Source: SSF14 sp037045585 (GTDB lineage: Bacteria > Actinomycetota > Acidimicrobiia > Acidimicrobiales > Microtrichaceae). Taken from it: 64,000 bases of DNA. The notes under the pieces were generated by a model. The model searched no databases and was not told where the DNA came from. It saw nothing but the letters and a program-made list of their open reading frames with translations. Of this stretch, positions 16,201 through 24,310 are shown one piece after another; the stretch's first letter is position 1, and each line of letters opens with the position of its first letter. A program made the translations under genes and the position numbers. The stretch is taken from contig JBAOIR010000009.1 of NCBI GenBank assembly GCA_037045585.1, positions 62,001 through 126,000 of the forward strand, in the 5' to 3' direction.

Positions 16201-18507
16201 ATCGCGGAATTGGAAGACCTCGTTGTCGGTATTTCGAATCGTCATCTTCTGGAGGTTGGCAACGATGTCGGCAGCGGCGCCGAGGGGCGGCGCTCCGACG
16301 CGGGCGGCGATGGTCCAGTGGAACGTCTCGCCGGCGTTGGTCACCGCGCCGCCGCTGCCGACGTTGAACGTCACGAGGTTGGACGATTCGGTGATTGTCG
16401 TTCCCGAGAGGGTGTCGGGGTTGAACGCGGTGACGCGGGTGGCTGAGCCGGTGACGTAGCTGAAGCTGGGCGGAAGGAGATCGTCGATCCGAACACCCGC
16501 AGAGTCGACGTCAACCGGGAAGGTGGCCTGGAGATCGAAGCACGCGAAGTCTCCCGGACGGTAACCGGCCTCGGGTGTGGGATCGCCCTCGGACCAGGTG
16601 ACTGTCCCCCCGGCGCAGAGCGCCCCGATGCCGGCCGAGGTCCGAGCCGCACCGGTTGCGAATGGGCCGGTTCGCACCGAGACCCGCTTGTTGATCGTCG
16701 GCAGGACGCCGTCAATCGTGTCAGCGGAGATGTCGGCTACGCCGGTCAGGTCTGGCGTTGTGTCGTCGGTGATCGCCCCTCGGTGCGACGTGTCGCCGCT
16801 CAGTGAGACGTCGTTGGTCATCGAGTCGCCCATGAGTACCGGCGTTGTGTTCGACCCGTTCGATCGGTAGGTCGGGCGTACCCGTGCCAGCTGGGTCATC
16901 GTCACCTGGTTGTCGTGGGCGACATTGGCCAGTTCGGTGGTGTCCGCGAAGTCCCAGACGAGGGTCCAGGTGCCGTCAGCGTTCTCGGTGGCCGACGTGT
17001 ACGGCGCGGCGACGGGGCCGGCGCCGATGTCGATCGTGGGATTGGCCCCGGAAGGCGAACAGGTCGGGTCCGCGGGTCCGCCGGTGGCGAGGTTGCCGAG
17101 CGGGCACATGCCGTTGGGAAGTGTGTCGGTGACGATGAGACTCGATGAGTCTCGGTATTCGCTGGTCTCGATGGTGAGCGTGTTGGTGACGACTGTGCCC
17201 TGGACAACCGTGCCCACAGATGACTTACGAATCAGCAGGTCCTCGGCGGTGACCGTCGCGTTGTCCGTGTCCGTGAGGGTGGGGTTGGTGCCACTGGTGG
17301 AGGGGCCTTGGTAGGTGCCGGTTGCGGCGGCGCGGTTGGTGATGGCGTCTTCGCTCGAGGTCTCCGTCGTGAGCGTACCGTTGTTGTTGTCGAGATTTCG
17401 ACCCTGCTGCAGTGACGAATCACTCGGTTTCGTGCCGGTGAAGGTGTTCGTGTTGGCGCGAAGCGGAATGCCGGCCAGGTACGTGATGGTGAGCACGCCG
17501 CTGGCGGCTTGGCTGGCACCAGCGCCGAGTGCGGCGGCATTCCACGTGACCCGTGTGCTGCCGGCGACTGCTGTGCTGCCGTCGGCGAGCACGGTCGGCG
17601 CAGCGAGAGTTTCGATGCTGGACGGTGTGAGGCAGGTCGCTGCGGGGGTGCCGCCGGCGAGCGGCCCTGATCCGGTGTACTCCTCGGTGGAGCCGGTGTT
17701 CGTGGGCGCATCGCTGGTGGAGTCCGGAAGGTAGTTCGTGCATCCGAGGAACTCGAGCGTGGGAGGGAGCACGTCGACGACGCTGAAGTTGTTGGTGGTG
17801 CGCCGACTGTTGTTGGTCACTGTGAGGGTGTAGGTCTTGGGGTCCGCACCATGGACGCCACGCGTCAGTTCGCCCTCGCCGTTGTTTCCGGCGACCTTGT
17901 CGAGGATGAATGCGGCGACGTGTGAGGTCCTCGGCGTCGATACGGCGGACCCGGTGTAGGAAGTCGCGCCGCTCACGGGTACGCCATTGGCATCGAAGTC
18001 GGGGATGTAGAAGGCGTCGGAATTCACGTAGGCCCCCGGCGTGATGTCGAAGTTCGTGCCGACCGGCAGGGTCGCGACGTCGTTGTCGGCATCGGTGGAT
18101 ACGGCGAGGCTGATCGACGTGCAGGCGCCGGACAGGAGATCGCTCGTGTTCTCCCAGATCACCGTGGTCAGGCCGGCGCTCGGCTTGTTCGCGAGCACGG
18201 TGGTGGCCGCTGGTGTTGCCGAATCGAACCCGACGCCCGCTGGCAGCACGGTCCGGTAGGACAGGTTGTAGCCGTCGGTGGCGGTCGGATTGCAGGCTCG
18301 GAACGTGTAGCTAGCGCTGGTTCCGATGAGTACTCGCGCGGGCCCATCAGCGGAGACCGTGATGTCGGGAGTGCCAGACGCTCCAGCGCCGCGCGTTGGT
18401 GCGACACCGAATGACAGCGGCAGCAGTGCCGCGACCATCGCCAGCGTGACGAGGGCTCGCGGCGAGGCTCGGCGAATCCAACGGACCAAAGAACAACTGA
18501 GTGCCAT
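13117..18507 (-). CDS. Giant surface adhesin, N-terminal part (signal peptide + many DUF11-like repeats)
   Basis: About 1765 codons up to a frameshift near 13215 (one base gained or two lost around the codons for AGASS). The ATG at 18507 begins a signal peptide: basic MALSCSLVRWIRRASPR, hydrophobic ALVTLAMVAALLPLSFGV, cleavage near GAGASG. The rest is a chain of Thr/Ser/Asp-rich beta-sandwich repeats of the DUF11/isopeptide type (for example NTGNIDSASTEVWDVLPTGI and NSGTSAAYDATVSDQPSANL). With the C-terminal part the protein would be about 2430 residues. The gene lies between inward-facing right ends of two IS256 copies. Alternative: the break is real and only a secreted, unanchored form is made. 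Confidence 0.85.
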   Translation of the reverse strand: MALSCSLVRWIRRASPRALVTLAMVAALLPLSFGVAPTRGAGASGTPDITVSADGPARVLIGTSASYTFRACNPTATDGYNLSYRTVLPAGVGFDSATPAATTVLANKPSAGLTTVIWENTSDLLSGACTSISLAVSTDADNDVATLPVGTNFDITPGAYVNSDAFYIPDFDANGVPVSGATSYTGSAVSTPRTSHVAAFILDKVAGNNGEGELTRGVHGADPKTYTLTVTNNSRRTTNNFSVVDVLPPTLEFLGCTNYLPDSTSDAPTNTGSTEEYTGSGPLAGGTPAATCLTPSSIETLAAPTVLADGSTAVAGSTRVTWNAAALGAGASQAASGVLTITYLAGIPLRANTNTFTGTKPSDSSLQQGRNLDNNNGTLTTETSSEDAITNRAAATGTYQGPSTSGTNPTLTDTDNATVTAEDLLIRKSSVGTVVQGTVVTNTLTIETSEYRDSSSLIVTDTLPNGMCPLGNLATGGPADPTCSPSGANPTIDIGAGPVAAPYTSATENADGTWTLVWDFADTTELANVAHDNQVTMTQLARVRPTYRSNGSNTTPVLMGDSMTNDVSLSGDTSHRGAITDDTTPDLTGVADISADTIDGVLPTINKRVSVRTGPFATGAARTSAGIGALCAGGTVTWSEGDPTPEAGYRPGDFACFDLQATFPVDVDSAGVRIDDLLPPSFSYVTGSATRVTAFNPDTLSGTTITESSNLVTFNVGSGGAVTNAGETFHWTIAARVGAPPLGAAADIVANLQKMTIRNTDNEVFQFRDQASAEWTEPQIRLTKGVRSITGGTSTAIAGPLAANTDNRAVQAGDVVTYRVDLENTGNIDSASTEVWDVLPTGIDCTMVSSVSDGGSCPVSPGTRVVWPTSAAISVLAGASIGSGSQKTLTYGVAIPTTVEPGHTFVNTAGVRSYQAATNASDSPQVYYPTSNIDGTVTANTDAASDTSSVYTPQPGATKVQQSALSETGNTANGSLASTAEQATIGEVITYSTTLTIPQGTTTYDGVFTDAIPAGLAFDGNASIVGSNVTLDGSALSTPSVGSNGTVSVTLPTPYVNAVDSGDDTLTLQFDTKVLDTGSNARSGTKSNRSTINWKSATGTSATAINSNAVVTTIVEPRLSIAKSNNTTGNFASPGQTVGYTLTVTNPTASDVSTSHELSIVDTVPAGIEPTNSGTPVADGGSVDPDGGTWNATARTITWNATTTSAKLTSLAPAGSTSLTYSATVDNPAVASNTLVNNVAGSTSSMPATVTGERSYTATATNTIQITNPTIAKTVSPTTGTVGTKTTYSVRVAVPASTRMYDATVVDTMPDGMVFDAYNSITLETGPGSCPDPSGFSGITPPTANGNGTTSIGWWFGDVTTPAAGACQYLLTFDAHVAANRTSGGAAVVAGDSLVNSVQLAWNTSNLAGPGVPSSVPSTSGYTSTLPVATATFTVQEPTLRIDKDVSQTGCDQTAGNIGDADTCGTSPGSNYTYTLTITNSGTSAAYDATVSDQPSANLTNVVATGSSGITITDGWTVGDPDITWQIDGPIAAGGSVTITYTADLVASGSLSDAAHVQNTADIPTYYAIGVTERTANPSITYRTYGNDPSGPGGNVTADSVDMTVKFPSLTVDKTVVSDATDARVGQNFTWQIVVTNASGATIDNAFNVDVSDVLPADWDYVNGSARVTTPYVTNAAVEPGCAPSCATGGTVSWANLVSGVGQPLAPGATITVRLATTPTSAVLTVPKTGTFDHTNTASVAGEDRTGASSNADGSFAGPNDTATAGASSRPSRRQDGYCWPVLLRLRRGLHGPGHQ

Positions 18508-18777
18508 ATCAGCCTATCGGCCAAGGTCGGGAGCAGTTGAGCGACAGAGCCCGCGAGGTCGTGGGGCCAGCGGTCCGAGTAGCGACGATTGTGCAACAGC
18601 GAGGCGCACGCTCCTCACAGGGCCCGATTGGGCGGTGGCGGAGACACTCATGAGCGATTAAGGCGCCTGGCCGAGGAATGGGCACGTGCGAAGGCTCGCT
18701 TCGCCGGAGTACTCGCCGAGCTGACTACCCCCGCACCGAAGGCCGACCCCCAGGCGGGCGACCCGCTCCGGTCGGGA
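18508..18777. other. Adhesin upstream region with an unidentified short coding remnant
   Basis: The stretch between the adhesin start and IS256 copy 3 should hold the adhesin promoter on the minus strand; no clear -35/-10 pair is recognised. On the plus strand a short helical segment (LRRLAEEWARAKARFAGVLA) precedes the IS end and may be the tail of a lost gene. No family is assigned. Confidence 0.3.
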
Positions 18778-19684
18778 ATGTCAAGAAGACGGTGTAACTG
18801 GTCGCGGCGGTTGTTAGTTGTTGGTGGTGAAGAGTCGGTCGCTGAACGCGATGGGGAAGGCGTTGAGGGCGGGCCTCCAGCGGTTCATCCAGCGGTGCGC
18901 TCCGCGTCCGGTGGGGTCGAGGCGATCGTCAGGTAAAGGCACTTGAGCGCCGCCTGCTCGTTGGGGAAGTGCCCGCGGGCCCTGGTCGCCCGCCGCATCC
19001 GGGCGTTCAGCGACTCGATGGCGTTGGTGCTGTAGATGACCCGGCGGATCTCCACGGAGTAGTCCACGAACGGGATGAACTCGCCCCACGCGTTGTCCCA
19101 TAGTCCCTTGATGGCGGGGTAGCGGTCGCCCCACGCGTCGTGGAACTCAGCGAGCTTCGCCTGGGCCTGCTCCTCGTTGACGGCGGTGTAGACCGGCCGG
19201 AGGTCTTTGGCCATGCGGTCCCAGTCGGCGCGACTGGCGAGGCGGAACGTGTTGCGGATCAGGTGCAACACGCACGTCTGCACGACCGCCAGCGGCAACG
19301 TCACCGCGATCGAGTCGGGCAGCCCTTTCAACCCGTCGCAGCACACGATACACACGTCGTCGACGCCACGGTTCTTGATCTCGGTCAGGACCTGCAGCCA
19401 GAACTTGGCGCCCTCGCCGCCGGTGCCCGCCCACAGGCCGAGAACGTCGCGTTTGCCGTCCACAGTGACGCCGATCGCTGTGTAGATCGGCCGGTTCGCG
19501 ACTTGGCCGTCACGGATCTTGACGACCATGGCGTCGATGAACACGACCGGGTACACCCGTTCGAGGGGGCGGGTCATCCACTCGGCCATCTCCCCCAGAA
19601 CGGCGTCGGTGATCTTGGAGACCTGCTCTCGGGCTCATGTCGGTGCCGTACACCTCGGCGAGGTGCGCTTGGACCTCGCCGGTC
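18778..19684 (-). mobile_element. IS256-family element, copy 3 (5' truncated)
   Basis: The right terminus (18778-18803) and about 880 bp of the transposase match copy 1 closely, in inverted orientation. The 5' portion is missing: similarity starts at the GACCGGCGAGG junction near 19684, where thioesterase sequence begins. It carries the same 4-bp deletion near its 3' end as copy 1. Confidence 0.85.
18814..19684 (-). pseudogene. IS256-family transposase, copy 3, 5' truncated and frameshifted
   Basis: The long open part (18885-19589) covers MAEWMTRPLERVYPVVF through ALKCLYLTI, with the catalytic blocks FIDAMVVKI, CCDGLKGLPDSI and STNAIESLNARMRR. A one-base change near 19640 (GAGCCCGAGAG for GAGCCGCGAG) breaks the frame before this part. 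The 4-bp deletion shared with copy 1 breaks it again after LTI, and the native tail stops at 18814. The N-terminal third is absent. Not functional. Confidence 0.85.
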
Positions 19685-20385
19685 GGCCGGGTTCGTGTGG
19701 ATGGCGAAGTGGTCGCCCTCGATCTCACGGTGTCGGAACCGGCCGCTGGTGACCTGCCGCCACGCCTCGGCCGACGGCGAGGTGGTGCGATCCGATCGGG
19801 CACTGATGGCACACACCGGAACGTCCAGGATCCCGTCGCCGGGCTCGGCGGCGCCTCGGAACAGGTGCATGTCCGCGAGGTCTGAGCGGCGACCCGATCG
19901 AGCAGTCCGGCGTGGTGGAGCTCGTCGCCCGAGGGATGCGATCGACGGATGTCCTTCGCGACCGATTCGAGGTCGGTGCCCCAACGACGCTCACCGTGCG
20001 GCCCGACGGCCGACATGGCCGGGAGGAGACCTATCAGGGCCGATCCGGCCACGGTGCAGCGTTCCGCTGTAGCGAGGCCGATGCGGGCCCCGATGCTGTA
20101 CCCGGCGATGATGAACGGCTTGCCCATCATCGCCAGCTCCCACTCCAGATCGTCCACGAGGGTTGCCAGATCCTCGTAGGGCGCCTCCGTCATCCGATGG
20201 GTCCGTCCCGGGAGCGCCAGGTACCGCACGTCGTGGTCCGGGACGAGCCAGCGCAGCTCGTTGGCGAACGCCTGGGCCGTTCCGCCGGCATACGGGCACA
20301 CGATGAGCGCGACGTCCGCGTCGGTCGGACTGCCGGGGAGCGACCAGAGCAGCGACGGGGCGGCCGATGACGATGTGGGGGTCAT
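19685..20385 (-). pseudogene. Type II thioesterase (GrsT/TesA-like), broken by frameshift and IS256
   Basis: An alpha/beta-hydrolase of the kind that clears misloaded acyl groups from NRPS/PKS carrier proteins. Visible: LIVCPYAGGTAQAFANELRW and the nucleophile motif AGYSIGARIG. After a frameshift near 19888 follow LHMFRGAAEPGDGILDVPVC, the acid ISARSDRTTS and the catalytic histidine EGDHFAIHTNP. The sequence ends immediately after that histidine at the edge of IS256 copy 3, so only the last helix is lost. The ATG at 20385 overlaps the stop of the APH-like gene in ATGA. No NRPS or PKS gene is present in the window. Confidence 0.75.
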
Positions 20386-21290
20386 GCCGGCGCGTCTGGT
20401 CCGGCGAGGAAGTCCGTGACGAACTCGGCGAGACGCGTCTTCCAGGCCGCGTCCGCCGCGGCCACGCCTCGCGGCGCGATGGACGGCTCTGCGAGCCACC
20501 GGCTGAGCATCATGGCACGAAGGATCACGAGGTCGTCGACGGCGGACCGATCGAGTGGTGTGGCGGCGACCGTGTCGTACGACGAGAGGAAATCCCGGCG
20601 GAACGCTGAGAACAGCTCGCCGGCACCTCGCTCGACGGTGAGGTCGAACAGGGCGAGGTAGAGCGAGTTCGCCACGTCGTACTCGGCCGGTCCGACCCCA
20701 CACTCGTCGAAGTCGAAGACTCGCACCTCGCCAGCGGACATCCGGAGGTTGTGGCTGCCGTAGTCGCCATGGAGGAGCGTGGGCAGGCGCCGACCCGTCG
20801 AAGCGCCGGACTCGCTCGAGGACCCGTAGCAGGGCGTCCGTCGCACTCGGGGGTGCGAGGGCGGCTGCTTCGACGTCGATGACGGCGAAGCGCGGGACAT
20901 CGTCATGGGCGATCGAGCGACCGGCGTCGTGGATCAGCGCCAGCGTGGCACCGATCGCCTCGGTGTCGGCCGGCAGGAGCGGCGACGGTGCACGCCCGTC
21001 GGCGAACGCGAACAGCATCACATGGTCGAGGTGGCCGTCGACCCCGGGGAGCGACGAGATGATCGCTCCGTCGAGGTCGAGCGGCGCACACACTGCGGGC
21101 GCAATGCCGGCCAAGCGTCGTACGGCGGCGAGACGTCCCCGCAGCGCCGCGGCATCGACGGCGTCGGCCGACACGACCTTGATCACACGTCGGCGCCGTC
21201 GTGACGGGCGCGCCACACGGTGCTCTGATGCCCCCCGGCGAGCGCCTCGACATCGGTGATTCCCGGCAGCGTGGCTACTGCCGATCCCAT
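20382..21290 (-). pseudogene. APH-family phosphotransferase (aminoglycoside-kinase-like), two frameshifts
   Basis: A small-molecule kinase fold. From ATG 21290: ITDVEALAGGHQSTVWRARH (nucleotide loop), then a one-base loss near 21181 before VIKVVSADAVDAAALRGRL, the conserved Lys region. A second shift near 20790 precedes the catalytic loop LLHGDYGSHNLRM and the metal-binding DFDECGVGPAEYD. The substrate is not predictable: APH families include antibiotic, choline, fructosamine and secondary-metabolite kinases. It overlaps the thioesterase start by 4 bp, so the two formed one operon, perhaps a fragment of a secondary-metabolite cluster. Alternatively both shifts are assembly errors and the gene is whole. 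Confidence 0.75.
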
Positions 21291-21409
21291 GTCGCTCACG
21301 TTCCGACGCTAGTGGTTCGACGGCCCCGCGGAGGTCGACACGACCGTGGCGAACAATTTCGTCCATCGAGCAGGCGGCGCGTTCGGCGTGCGCCCGGAAG
21401 GAACAGCTC

Positions 21410-22165
21410 ATGCGCAAAGCAGCGTTGACGACAGCGATCGTGATGGTCGTGGTGACCGGAGTCGCGTGCTCGAACGGATCGGTCGACGGCCCGGAGAGCT
21501 CCGCCGACGGGACCCGACCGGCACAGGTCGAGCCTGCCGAGCAGCGCGACGATGCACGCGTCCTCCGCGAGCTCGAGGCAGTTCGTGCGGCCTTGCCCGC
21601 CGACCCATCGCCTCCTCCGACGACGGGAAGGTACGGCTACTCGGTCTGGCGGTCCTACAGCGAGCCAGGTGGCATACGCGACGAGGTCGACGCGATCGTG
21701 CGAGCGCACCCGGATCGGGCACGGTCGATGGTGATCGGCACGTCGCATCTCGGCCAGGAGATCGTGGCCGTACGAGTGTCCTCGGACCTGTCGTCGGCGA
21801 TCGGGGAGCGTCCCAGCGTCGTCCACCTCGCCGGCCAGCACGCGCGGGAGTGGATCGGCACGGAGATCGATCTGCGCCTCCTTCGCCTCTACCTGGACGG
21901 CACCGATCCCGACGGGGCACTTGCTCGCCAACCCGCAGCACCGACCTGTGGTTCGTTCCGGTCGCGAATCCCGACGGATACGACTACAGCTTCAGCACGG
22001 AACCGCTCTGGCGGAAGAACCTGCGGGACAACGATGGCGACGGCCAGATCACCGATGCCGACGGCGTGGACCTCAACCGCAACCTGCCGTACAAGTGGGG
22101 CTTCGACAACGAGGGGTCGTCTCCGCTGCCCGGCGCCCCGACGTACCGTGGCCCGTCTCCGGCGT
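21410..22165 (+). pseudogene. M14 zinc carboxypeptidase lipoprotein, frameshifted and 3' truncated
   Basis: The ATG at 21410 follows GGAAGGA. A lipoprotein signal (MRKAALTTAIVMVVVTGVAC) ends at the lipobox cysteine. M14 signatures follow: VIGTSHLGQEIVAVRVSS, HLAGQHAREWIGTEI (zinc HxxE), and after frameshifts near 21920 and 21945 LWFVPVANPDGYDY, DGVDLNRNLPYKWGF and TYRGPSPAS. The second zinc His and catalytic Glu blocks are missing after about 22165, where unrelated sequence begins. The family cleaves C-terminal residues from peptides outside the membrane; this copy is probably dead. Confidence 0.78.
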
Positions 22166-22560
22166 CGGTGCCGCCTCCTACACCACGTCATGGGACTCAC
22201 TCGGCCACCTCGCCACCATGTCGTATCCATCGGGGAGGAACTCGCGATCTGGGCTTCAGGCACCGCCACGAGACCGCACTCCACGGCCAGGTCGGTGACG
22301 AGCGACTCGAACATCGCTGACCCATTGTGAGGGGTAGCGACGAAATGCTTGTGGTCGGACCCACGCCAGGTCGCCGCAGGTTCGAACTCCAGGAGGAGGC
22401 ATTCGTTGCCCATCTCACTCCCAGCAGCGACGACCGTGGCCTGAGAACGCGTGTCGTCGTGCCCGTCGGCCGTGAGGTCCCACGGATCGCTCACAAAAAC
22501 GTCGAGATGCAGCCCCAGCAGACTCGACGCAGCGATCACCACCGGCAGGATAGGAGTCAC
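22166..22560 (-). pseudogene. Unidentified protein, N-terminal fragment
   Basis: From a GTG at 22560 the minus strand reads MTPILPVVIAASSLLGLHLD, DVFVSDPWDLTADGHDDTRS, ECLLLEFEPAATWRGSDHKH, SAMFESLVTDLAVECGLVAV, which looks like real protein. It then runs into the truncated carboxypeptidase in an improbable frame. The family is not recognised. The junction with the M14 gene suggests a deletion joined the two 3'-truncated genes tail to tail. Confidence 0.4.
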
Positions 22561-22884
22561 GGACGACTACGCAGAAGGGCAGGCGACGGTGAACACGTCC
22601 GAAGGCTGCGGTCGGTCGTCGGCCGGTCGGCAAGTCAGAATACCGGTCGTGCGAGCGGGAGTAGGCGTGGTCACAATTTGGTCACACACTTCCCGAAACT
22701 CGCCAACAGCGGTCGACAGCGGCCGAACTCGCCAGTCCTCGAAACGCCCAATTCGTGGGCATTCTGAGGGCCGCCGGCATTGGCTGACATCCGCCGAACG
22801 CCTCGCCCGTCGGAGTTCGAGTCATCTGACCGACTCGTAACCACGCGGCTGCGAGTCCTCGCAGATCGACGAACGATGCCCGTC
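22561..22884. other. Gene-free stretch downstream of integrase 2, with integrase-arm-like repeat
   Basis: No convincing coding frame. At 22667-22686 a 20-bp sequence made of two GGTCACA units 11 bp apart matches 543-562 (at the stop codon of the first integrase) at 18 of 20 positions, in the same orientation. Such paired sites near integrase genes are usually arm-type binding sites or att sequences. Confidence 0.45.
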
Positions 22885-24084
22885 TCAACCGAGTTCCAGC
22901 GCCGCGATCGCCTTACGTTTCCCGGCGTCGGTTCGTCCGTCGTAATGCAGGCGCAGGGTCGACTCACTGTTGCCGAGTATGTCCGCGACGGTGCGGTAGG
23001 ACTCGCCGGCATCGAGCATCGAGGTTGCGGCGAAATGGCGCAGATGCAGGAGCGTGATAGGCGAGGTCCCTCGACTGGCAGCCCACCGCCCGGTCAACGA
23101 CTCGGGCCGCAGGGGAAGATGCGCCGAGCCGGCCGACGGGAATACGAAGTCGGTCACCTTCGTCGGCCTACCGAGCCGTGTGCCCACACGGTTTCGCTGC
23201 GCCTCGAACGCAACCACCGCTCGAGTCGTCAGCGGCACATCGCGCCAGTCGGACTGCTTCGTTGCCTTGCGCACCAGGCCCACGCCGGGACCGCCATCGG
23301 TGATGGCAGCTGCCACATGGATCTCGCCGGTCGTTAGATCGACGTCCTTCCACTGCAAGCCAAGGAGCTCACCTCGCCTCATCCCAGTGCTGGCGAGGAT
23401 CATCGCTGCGTCGGCCAGCTCCGGATCGACCTCAGCAACATCCAACAGCAGATGGCGGACGTCGTCGAGAGTAGGGGAGTACGGCTTCGTCCTGGTCGTC
23501 TTCGGGCGGGTCGCGTCCTTTGAAGGGTTGGAATCGAGCAGACCCCGCTTGCGGGCAAGCTCGAGGGCTCTCGCGAGAACGGTCGCGGATCGTCGGATCC
23601 AGTCGTTCCCTCTGCCTGAGGTGCGCATGCCAGCGTAGAGGTGCTCGATCTCCTGCCACCCCAGCTTCGAGAGGCGGACGTTGCCGAACGGGCGTCCGTC
23701 CGGCATCTCGATCGCCTTCATCGTTCTGATCGCCGAACGAGACGTCAGGATCGTGCTGGGCGCGAGTTCGATCAGGCCCTGATCGATCGACTCCAAGTAT
23801 TGGTCGAGCGCGGCGCCGACCGAATGAGCGTGGGTGCCCCCGGACGGAAGCCGACGCTCGTGGTCCGCGACTTTGAGGCGGGCCAACGCAACCTCGGCAT
23901 CTCTTGCCGTTCCTTCGACCGTGCGTGAGACCCGGCGTCGGGCGCCGGTGACCGGGTCCCGCCCGATCTCGACGTCGATACGCCAGACGCCCTCGCGGAC
24001 GAACGTCACGCCTCCGCTGCCTCGTTTTCTCCGTCGGGTACCGCTCGGCGCCACCCGCCGTGCGGCCGTTGAAGCGCCGCTCAT
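22885..24084 (-). CDS. Tyrosine recombinase / phage-type integrase
   Basis: A site-specific recombinase of about 399 residues from the ATG at 24084 (MSGASTAARRVAPSGTRRRK); the in-frame region upstream overlaps the tRNA-Gly antisense and is not protein-like. Domains: basic N-terminal region, SAM-like core-binding domain (about residues 65-170), catalytic domain with Arg in ASTGMRRGELLGLQW, LLHLRHFAATSML and Tyr in STLRLHYDGRT. The start lies 89 bp from the tRNA-Gly 3' end, a likely attB. It is clearly different from the integrase at 547-1779, so two elements seem to have met here. Confidence 0.93.
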   Translation of the reverse strand: MSGASTAARRVAPSGTRRRKRGSGGVTFVREGVWRIDVEIGRDPVTGARRRVSRTVEGTARDAEVALARLKVADHERRLPSGGTHAHSVGAALDQYLESIDQGLIELAPSTILTSRSAIRTMKAIEMPDGRPFGNVRLSKLGWQEIEHLYAGMRTSGRGNDWIRRSATVLARALELARKRGLLDSNPSKDATRPKTTRTKPYSPTLDDVRHLLLDVAEVDPELADAAMILASTGMRRGELLGLQWKDVDLTTGEIHVAAAITDGGPGVGLVRKATKQSDWRDVPLTTRAVVAFEAQRNRVGTRLGRPTKVTDFVFPSAGSAHLPLRPESLTGRWAASRGTSPITLLHLRHFAATSMLDAGESYRTVADILGNSESTLRLHYDGRTDAGKRKAIAALELG

Positions 24085-24146
24085 GAACGGGATAGTAGAG
24101 CGAGTTAGTAGAGCGCGGGAAGGGCAACTTGTGCCGTGAACCGACG

Positions 24147-24170
24147 AAACCCCCGACGAGTCGGGGGTTT
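24147..24170 (-). terminator. Intrinsic terminator after tRNA-Gly
   Basis: AAACCCCCGA and its complement TCGGGGGTTT flank a short loop just downstream of the tRNA on the minus strand. A near-identical hairpin follows tRNA-Val at 29742-29771. Confidence 0.7.
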
Positions 24171-24173
24171 CTG

Positions 24174-24249
24174 TGGAGCGGACGACCGTATTCGAAACGG
24201 CGACCCTCACCTTGGCAAGGTGATGCTCTACCAGCTGAGCTACGTCCGC
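24174..24249 (-). tRNA. tRNA-Gly (GCC anticodon)
   Basis: 76 nt including an encoded CCA. Acceptor GCGGACG pairs CGTCCGC; the anticodon stem-loop CACCT-TGCCAAG-GTG gives GCC; the T-arm contains TTCGAAT. Its 3' end faces integrase 2 and it marks the right border of the island. Confidence 0.95.
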
Positions 24250-24310
24250 AGGGCATCGAGAGTGTAGCAACAAACGCGTCGGCCACGCGCCATTCACGCA
24301 CCGACTTCGG

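Larger units (their letters stand above)
473..24173. mobile_element. Composite genomic island between tRNA-Leu and tRNA-Gly
   Basis: This interval has a tyrosine integrase near each end, each close to a tRNA gene. It contains an XRE regulator, an excisionase-like protein, a MobF relaxase, remnants or copies of five IS families (IS481, IS256 x3, IS21, IS3, IS1380), a giant adhesin and several broken genes. No core housekeeping gene is seen inside. Exact att boundaries are not established: I found no second copy of either tRNA 3' end in the window. A 20-bp near-repeat at 543-562 and 22667-22686 may mark integrase-binding or att sites. Confidence 0.6.

Noticed and set aside
390..24249. Duplicate tRNA-Leu or tRNA-Gly 3' ends as att sites
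   Set aside because: I looked for the T-arm and acceptor sequences of both tRNAs elsewhere in the window and found none.
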